Positions 5,738 to 10,436 of a DNA stretch of 10,436 nucleotides are shown one piece after another. The stretch covers positions 1 through 10,436 of the forward strand of contig JAYZDB010000036.1 in the NCBI GenBank assembly GCA_036338025.1, written 5' to 3'. The stretch is from JAYZDB01 sp036338025. Lineage in GTDB: Bacteria; Planctomycetota; UBA1135; UBA2386. How positions within the stretch are numbered: position 1 is the first letter of the stretch; every line of letters begins with the position of its first letter. A program made the position numbers and the translations under genes. The notes under the pieces were generated by a model, which had not been told where the DNA came from, made no database searches, and saw nothing but the letters and a program-made list of their open reading frames with translations.

Positions 5738-7066
5738 TCAGTCAGCCGCCCGCTGCAGGAGTGGGGCAAGTTGGCCGAGTGTACGCTGGGTGCTGCCCTG
5801 ATTGCGCTGGATCAATGCAACGGCGCGTTCACCGAGCCCCTGACGCAACGACGCATCCGCCAGCAACTGGCCCAACCGGGTCCGCAGATCCGCCCGGTCT
5901 TGGACCTGGCACGCCGCATCCGCTCCAAGCAGCATCTGCACATCGTTGCGAAAATTACTGACGTGAGGACCGAACATCACGGCCTTGCCCATCGCCGCCG
6001 CCTCGACCATGTTCTGGCCACCACGCGGTATCAAGCTACCGCCGATGAAGGCCACGTCGCATGCGGCGTAGAACTTCTCGAGGTGACCGATGGTGTCGAC
6101 GATGACCAACTGTTCTGCGGTCAACGGGTCCAGGAGACCCATTTCGTCACTCCACATCCGACACGCGGCGCCGTCAACCGCCAGGCTGTCGCGCACTCCC
6201 GGCGCCCGCTCGGGGTGGCGGGGCGCCAACACGATCCGGAGGTTGGTGTTGCTGGCTTGCGCAACTGCTGCGATGTCAGCCACCAGCCAACTCTCCTCCT
6301 CGCCATGCGTCGAGCCACATACGATGACCGGCCGGTCATCAGGACTCAACCAGGTGCGCAACTGCGGGTCGGGGGCCGCGGCACCGAGACGTACGTTGTC
6401 GTACTTCATGTTGCCGGTCACGACCGCACACGCCGGGTCCACATTCAGGTCCAGGAGCCGACGCCGGTAGGCCTCGTCCTGCATGCAGAACATCTCGATC
6501 AGGTTGAATTGGGGCAAGAAGGTCCGCACCAGGCGATAGCCTCGGAAACTCTGCTCGGAGATCCGGCCGTTGATGACCGCCACCGGCACCGATTGCCGAT
6601 CCGCCGCGTGCAGGAAGCCAGGCCAGACTTCGAGTTCCATAAGCAGCACGCAGATCGGGCGAACTCGGCGTAGAGCAATGCCAGGACACGGACCAAGATC
6701 CAAGGGGTAGTAGATCACCCGCAGATTCGGATACAGATCGCACGCCAACTGGTAGCCGGTCGGGGTAGTAGACGAGATCAACAGTTCAAGGTCCGGCCGA
6801 GTCGCCGTCAACCGCTCGATCAAGGCCGCGGCCGCCTTGACCTCGCCGACCGACACGCCGTGGATCCAGACAACATCCTGACCGGCAGCACTGCTCGGAA
6901 CGAAGCCGAACCGCTCTCGGATCCCACTGCGATACCGATTGTCGAACACCATTCGCCAAAACAGGAAGCTGACGAACACCAGCACGTACGCCAACTGGTA
7001 GACCAGCAGGCTGGCATAGCGCAGCATCCAGGACGGCCCTCGCCGCGACTGAGCCGACTCGGACAT
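5738..7066 (-). CDS. waaA: Kdo transferase (3-deoxy-D-manno-octulosonate transferase)
   Basis: Transfers Kdo from CMP-Kdo to lipid A precursor, the first step of LPS inner-core assembly, on the cytoplasmic face of the inner membrane. The 442 residues (E. coli enzyme 425) start with a membrane-anchor helix (about 17-38), followed by the N-terminal glycosyltransferase domain. That domain contains WIHGVSVGEVKAA (67-79), in which Glu75 matches the family's catalytic Glu, TTPTGYQLA (100-108) and MELEVWPGFL (143-152). The C-terminal domain has GSTHGEEES (251-259), LAPRHPER (280-287), and the nucleotide-binding block GGSLIPRGGQNMVEAA (342-357) followed by FGPHVSNF. The ATG at 7066 shares its A with the secA stop codon (TGATG), and there is no strong ribosome site of its own, so translation is probably coupled to secA. 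The number of Kdo residues added cannot be told from sequence. The gene implies an LPS-bearing outer membrane. Confidence 0.96.
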   Translation of the reverse strand: MSESAQSRRGPSWMLRYASLLVYQLAYVLVFVSFLFWRMVFDNRYRSGIRERFGFVPSSAAGQDVVWIHGVSVGEVKAAAALIERLTATRPDLELLISSTTPTGYQLACDLYPNLRVIYYPLDLGPCPGIALRRVRPICVLLMELEVWPGFLHAADRQSVPVAVINGRISEQSFRGYRLVRTFLPQFNLIEMFCMQDEAYRRRLLDLNVDPACAVVTGNMKYDNVRLGAAAPDPQLRTWLSPDDRPVIVCGSTHGEEESWLVADIAAVAQASNTNLRIVLAPRHPERAPGVRDSLAVDGAACRMWSDEMGLLDPLTAEQLVIVDTIGHLEKFYAACDVAFIGGSLIPRGGQNMVEAAAMGKAVMFGPHVSNFRNDVQMLLGADAACQVQDRADLRTRLGQLLADASLRQGLGERAVALIQRNQGSTQRTLGQLAPLLQRAAD

Positions 7067-9882
7067 CAGCCGAACGCCGGGTGGCAGCACTTCTTGTACT
7101 TCACCCCCGACCCACAGGGACACGGCTCGTTGCGCTTCGGTTTCTTGCCACCCGTGACGGTCCGGGCGGCCTGCTGACGGGCCACCTCCTCGCTACGCTG
7201 GGCGTCGACCTCTTCTTGGGTCCGGACTTCGATCTGCTTGCCTTCGGCAAAGGCCTCCATCACCTCCGGTGGTGCCTGACCGGCCGCGATCATGGCCTCC
7301 ATGAAGGCCTGTTGCGTCGCCGGGTCTGATGGCATCGGAGGTGGGGCCATCTGCGCGGGCTGTTCGAGTTCCGGTGGAGCTTGCAGTTCGACCTTGAAGA
7401 GCAGATCGGTGACCTGATCGGCAATCGCTGTCTTGAGCAACTCGAACTTCTCGAAGCCCTCCTTCTTGTATTCGTTCTTGGGGTCCATCTGCGCGTAGCC
7501 ACGCAGTCCGATCCCGTGCTTGAGCACATCCATGGCAAACAGGTGGTCCTTCCACTTGTTGTCCATGGTCTCGAGCAAGATGAACTGCTGGATCTTGAGC
7601 CAGTCCACTTCGCCGTAATGCTCACCGCGCTCGGTGTACTTGGCCTCTACCCGCCCGACCAGGAAGTCTTCCAACTCCTCACGCGCCGCACCATCCAACC
7701 CATCGAGATCGATGTCGCTGCCGAACTTGTGAGTCATCCAAGAACGAATCTCATCGTATTCGACCGGCTTGTCCGGATCACCCGCATGCAATTCGAGCGC
7801 CGGCAACAGCACCTCCTCGAACATCCCGAGGGCCTTGTCCCTGAGGTTGCGTCCGAGCAGCATTTCCTGCCTTTGGCCGTAGATGAACTTGCGCTGAGCA
7901 TCCATCACCTCGTCGTATTCGATGAGGTTCTTGCGAATATCGAAGTTGCGCTGCTCAACCTTCTTCTGAGCACCAGCAATACGACGACTGACCATCCCAC
8001 TCTCGATTCGCTCGCCGTGCTTCAACCCGAGCTTCTCCATCAAGGGCTTCACCCAGTCCCGCGCGAAGATCCGCATCAAATCGTCATCGAAGCACAAGAA
8101 GAACTTGGTCGACCCCGGATCACCCTGACGTCCACACCGGCCACGCAGCTGATTGTCAATACGCCGAGCCTCGTGGCGCTCGGTGGCTATCACCGCCAGC
8201 CCACCACTCTCGATCACCTCCTCATGCTCGGCCGCGCACTCAACCTCCAACTTCTCGCGCAGGGCCCCGGCTTCCGGAGAGTCCAATGCAATTCCCTTCT
8301 CCTTGGCGAGGTCACGCAGCAGACCGTCGACGTTGCCGCCCAGCACGATGTCGGTGCCACGCCCGGCCATGTTGGTAGCAACCGTCACCGCACCCTTGCG
8401 GCCCGCCTGCGCGATGATCTGCGCCTCGTAGGCGTGGCGCTTGGCGTTCAGGACCTTGTGATCTACGTCAGCCGCCTCCAGTCGCCTTGACACTTCCTCG
8501 GACTTGGCGATCGAAGTCGTTCCAATCAGGATCGGGCGGCCGGTGGCCTGCTGTGCGCGAACTTCCTCGATGATCGCCGTGTACTTGTCATCGGCATCGA
8601 GATAGATCTGGTCCTGCTCGTCCGCACGCCGCATCGGGCGATTGGTGGGGATGGCGAGCACGTCGAGATCGTAGATCTTGGAAAACTCACCAGCCTCCGT
8701 CATCGCGGTGCCAGTCATCCCGGCCAACTTGTCGAACATCCGGAAGTAGTTTTGCAGGGTGATGGTCGCAAGCACCTGGGTTTCTTCCCGGGGTGGCAGG
8801 CCCTCCTTGGCCTCGACAGCCTGGTGTAGACCATCACTCCAGCGCCGGCCTGCCATCAAGCGCCCGGTAAACTCGTCGACGATCACGACCTCGGTCTCGC
8901 CGCTCTCCTGGTTCTGGACAACGACGTACTCCTTGTCCCGTTGGTATATGTTGTGAGCCTTCAGGGACTGCTCAATGTGATGCGGCCAGTCCATCAACTC
9001 GGGATCTGAGTAGAAGCTCTCGACCCCCACCAACTGTTCGGATCGCTCGATACCCTCTTCGCTCAACAGGCATTGCTGTTCCTTGAGCTTGATCTCGAAG
9101 TGCTTGTCGGGCTCGAGTTGTTTGGCGATCCGGTCGGATTTCAGATACTTGTCGGCCTTGCCCTCCGGCGGACCGGAGATGATCAGCGGGGTACGAGCTT
9201 CGTCCACCAGGATCGAATCCACCTCGTCGACGATGGCGTAACTGAGGCGCTTCTGAACCTGCTCATCGGGTTCCCACTTCATGTTGTCGCGCAGGTAGTC
9301 GAATCCAAACTCGTTGTTGGTTCCGTACACGATGTCGCAGGCATAGTGCGCATGCCGGTCCCGCGGCGACATGTCGGACTGGATCGCACCGACCGTCAAA
9401 CCCAGGTATTCGAAGATCGGAGCCATCCAGTCGCGGTCACGCTGGGCGAGGTAGTCGTTGACCGTGACAATGTAGACACCCTCCCCAGACAAGGCGTTGA
9501 GTGCCGCCGCCAAGGTGGCCACCAGGGTTTTACCCTCACCAGTGACCATCTCCGAGATGTTGCCGCGGTGCAGGTTGACCCCACCGATCAACTGCACATC
9601 GAAGTGACGGAGCCCGAGGGTCCGCACCGATGCTTCCCGAGTCATCGCGAAAATCTCGGGCATGGCGTCATCGAGGGTGGCACTGCCAGCCCCAATCTTT
9701 TCGCGCCACTCCTGGACCCGCGCCTGGATCTGCGCCCCATCCATCTCCTTCGCCCAGTCCTCGAGCTTGTTCACGCTGTCTACGACTGGCTTGAAGCTCG
9801 CCAGCGTACGCTCGTTGGCCGATCCAAAAACCTTCTGCAGACTCTTGCCGAACTTGCCCGACAGTGCACCAAAATCCACCAT
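7066..9882 (-). CDS. secA: Preprotein translocase ATPase SecA
   Basis: Motor of the Sec pathway: binds signal-bearing preproteins and drives them through SecYEG by ATP hydrolysis. At 938 residues it is slightly longer than E. coli SecA (901). Visible elements are Walker A TGEGKT (114-119), VTVNDYLAQRD (139-149), DEVD (219-222), the preprotein cross-linking region, AGMTGTA (387-393), TNMAGRGTDIVLGGN (503-517), the arginine-finger motif RIDNQLRGRCGRQGDPG (574-590), and a long helical scaffold. A Met/Pro/Ala-rich linker leads to the C-terminal zinc-binding tail PCPCGSGVKYKKCC (920-933), which binds SecB or ribosomes in other bacteria. The ATG at 9882 has a GGAG ribosome site 8 bases upstream; an in-frame TTG at 9921 is less likely. 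It is preceded by a structured 133-base leader and a small exported-protein gene, and overlaps waaA by one base. Confidence 0.98.
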   Translation of the reverse strand: MVDFGALSGKFGKSLQKVFGSANERTLASFKPVVDSVNKLEDWAKEMDGAQIQARVQEWREKIGAGSATLDDAMPEIFAMTREASVRTLGLRHFDVQLIGGVNLHRGNISEMVTGEGKTLVATLAAALNALSGEGVYIVTVNDYLAQRDRDWMAPIFEYLGLTVGAIQSDMSPRDRHAHYACDIVYGTNNEFGFDYLRDNMKWEPDEQVQKRLSYAIVDEVDSILVDEARTPLIISGPPEGKADKYLKSDRIAKQLEPDKHFEIKLKEQQCLLSEEGIERSEQLVGVESFYSDPELMDWPHHIEQSLKAHNIYQRDKEYVVVQNQESGETEVVIVDEFTGRLMAGRRWSDGLHQAVEAKEGLPPREETQVLATITLQNYFRMFDKLAGMTGTAMTEAGEFSKIYDLDVLAIPTNRPMRRADEQDQIYLDADDKYTAIIEEVRAQQATGRPILIGTTSIAKSEEVSRRLEAADVDHKVLNAKRHAYEAQIIAQAGRKGAVTVATNMAGRGTDIVLGGNVDGLLRDLAKEKGIALDSPEAGALREKLEVECAAEHEEVIESGGLAVIATERHEARRIDNQLRGRCGRQGDPGSTKFFLCFDDDLMRIFARDWVKPLMEKLGLKHGERIESGMVSRRIAGAQKKVEQRNFDIRKNLIEYDEVMDAQRKFIYGQRQEMLLGRNLRDKALGMFEEVLLPALELHAGDPDKPVEYDEIRSWMTHKFGSDIDLDGLDGAAREELEDFLVGRVEAKYTERGEHYGEVDWLKIQQFILLETMDNKWKDHLFAMDVLKHGIGLRGYAQMDPKNEYKKEGFEKFELLKTAIADQVTDLLFKVELQAPPELEQPAQMAPPPMPSDPATQQAFMEAMIAAGQAPPEVMEAFAEGKQIEVRTQEEVDAQRSEEVARQQAARTVTGGKKPKRNEPCPCGSGVKYKKCCHPAFG

Positions 9883-10015
9883 CACAGATACTCCGTACGG
9901 CCCCACGGGGCCTCGATTCAAACCTCATCCGATCACATCGGTCGGCGGCCTCAGGCCACCGAAAAACCACGATGGCCGGTCCGGGATCGGAGAAGCGGGA
10001 CCGGCCACGACACCA
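9883..10015 (-). promoter_or_regulatory. Structured secA leader with four inverted repeats
   Basis: The 133 bases between the small exported-protein gene and secA contain four hairpin-capable inverted repeats: 9973-9982 with 9998-10007 (10 bp, perfect), 9947-9957 (GGCC-TCA-GGCC), 9929-9941 (CCGAT-CAC-ATCGG) and 9899-9912 (GGCCCC-AC-GGGGCC). The last ends four bases before the secA Shine-Dalgarno sequence (GGAG, 9891-9894). The loop of the first contains CTCCG on the mRNA strand, which could pair with CGGAG of that ribosome site. I could not find a clear promoter. The repeats are seen directly; a regulatory role for secA translation or transcription is inference. Confidence 0.5.
9958..10007 (-). 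terminator. Terminator-like hairpin after the small exported-protein gene
   Basis: TGGCCGGTCC and GGACCGGCCA form a perfect 10-bp, GC-rich stem with a 15-base loop. Read on the minus strand it begins 8 bases after the small gene's stop codon and is followed, after the bases TCGTGG, by TTTTT. The T-run is short and displaced from the stem, so this may be a weak or conditional terminator rather than a strong one. Full termination would mean secA needs a promoter within the next 80 bases. Confidence 0.45.
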
Positions 10016-10324
10016 TCAGCGCAGGGCTGGGTCGGGGCCGCGCGGCGGCGGCCACATGGCGGCGCTCACCAGGCACACCCGGATCGTCCGGCCAGCCATT
10101 CGTTGCGCACAGGTCGCGAACTGCATCGGGCCGGTCGACCGCACTTCGTCGTGGTGGCGACGCGGGGCCACGGAGACAGTGCCCTGGGTCGTCAGACCTG
10201 CCGCCATGCGCTCCAGGGAGTGCATGGTCTGGGCGCCAACCGCGCCGACCAGCAGAACCAGGACGAATACGGCAACAGCCCGGCTGCCACAAGGCACCTG
10301 GCTGGCTGGGGAGACCTGACTCAT
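10016..10324 (-). CDS. Small exported or membrane-anchored protein upstream of secA
   Basis: Not a family I recognise. The 102-residue product has a short N-terminus with one Arg (R15), a hydrophobic core AVAVFVLVLLVGAVGA (16-31) and a plausible signal-peptidase I site after A31 (VGA before Q32); it may instead stay as a membrane anchor. The rest is soluble, with two cysteines (C72, C84) and a C-terminus containing MWPPPRGPDPALR. Codons end mostly in G or C to the end, supporting a real gene. The start is well fixed: AGGAGG lies 7 bases upstream, and the ATG overlaps the stop of the preceding response-regulator gene (ATGA). It is followed by the structured leader of secA. Position, signal sequence and proline-rich end recall SecM-type secretion monitors, which stall ribosomes to control secA; that reading is speculative. 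It could equally be a small envelope protein. Confidence 0.75.
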   Translation of the reverse strand: MSQVSPASQVPCGSRAVAVFVLVLLVGAVGAQTMHSLERMAAGLTTQGTVSVAPRRHHDEVRSTGPMQFATCAQRMAGRTIRVCLVSAAMWPPPRGPDPALR

Positions 10325-10436
10325 CCGTCAGCCTCCTCTCGGATTCCTAGAATTCGCTCCACGACTTCGTACAGCAGTTTCTCATGAAACGGCTTGGCCA
10401 GGAAACCATCCGCCCGGGAAATCTCCTCGACGGTGA
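10321..10436 (-). CDS. Response-regulator receiver domain, C-terminal end (partial)
   Basis: Only the last 37 codons are inside the window; the 5' part lies beyond base 10436. The visible residues include ADGFLAKPFHEKLLYEVVER, which is the end of a CheY-like receiver domain: the conserved Lys-Pro pair after beta-5 (the Lys contacts the phosphoryl group) and then helix alpha-5. The protein ends about 13 residues after that helix, so no output domain follows the receiver; anything else would have to precede it. The stop codon overlaps the start of the small exported-protein gene by four bases (ATGA), so the two are in one operon. The kinase partner and output cannot be inferred. Confidence 0.8.
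   Translation of the reverse strand, partial: TVEEISRADGFLAKPFHEKLLYEVVERILGIREEADG

Noticed and set aside
5711..6673. 320-codon plus-strand ORF opposite waaA
   Set aside because: Shadow of waaA, whose catalytic and nucleotide-binding motifs are intact on the other strand.
7381..8490. 369-codon plus-strand ORF opposite secA
   Set aside because: Shadow of the secA reading frame; the real gene has all the SecA motifs on the minus strand.
9919..9921. TTG start for secA giving a 951-residue product
   Set aside because: The ATG at 9882 has a well-spaced GGAG ribosome site and matches typical SecA N-termini, and the extension would run through the hairpin at 9899-9912.
9073..10350. 425-codon plus-strand ORF opposite secA and its leader
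   Set aside because: It is antisense to the clearly conserved secA frame, its translation resembles no family, and such long antisense frames are expected opposite GC-rich genes.

Overview
This is a compact stretch of bacterial chromosome, GC-rich by eye, in which every confidently identified gene lies on the minus strand. Reading in the direction of transcription, from high to low coordinates, the order is: the tail of a response-regulator receiver domain (cut by the window edge), a 102-residue exported or membrane-anchored small protein, secA, waaA (kdtA), metK, a zinc-ribbon/membrane/coiled-coil/HEAT-repeat protein, pyk, rplM and rpsI. I see no insertion sequence, prophage, tRNA, rRNA or CRISPR array, and no sign of recent transfer.

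The organism is probably a diderm: waaA implies Kdo-containing LPS. The HEAT-repeat protein ends in a Trp-rich W-x2-WW-x2-N tail that I associate with Planctomycetota, and the S9 and SecA sequences are compatible with that phylum. This placement is tentative and rests on recalled sequence flavour only.

Region by region: (a) 10016-10436 holds the receiver-domain tail and the small exported protein, whose start and stop codons overlap (ATGA). (b) 9883-10015 is a 133-base secA leader with four hairpin-capable inverted repeats, one of them terminator-like. (c) secA and waaA overlap by one base (TGATG) and look translationally coupled. (d) 5299-5737 is the largest gap. It carries the metK upstream region, an inverted repeat, and a possible 40-codon membrane ORF on the plus strand. 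(e) metK is followed after 236 bases by the HEAT protein and then pyk. (f) rplM and rpsI form the usual L13-S9 pair behind a recognisable sigma-70-like promoter. (g) Bases 1-96, downstream of rpsI, hold nothing I can assign.

Most content is housekeeping: protein export, LPS core assembly, SAM synthesis, glycolysis and two ribosomal proteins. The least ordinary part is the small exported protein plus structured leader directly upstream of secA. That arrangement resembles SecM-type secretion monitors, although the only sequence hint of arrest is a proline-rich C-terminus. Other points of interest are the potassium-independence signature and basic tail of the pyruvate kinase, the composite zinc-ribbon/HEAT protein, and the 40-codon membrane ORF.
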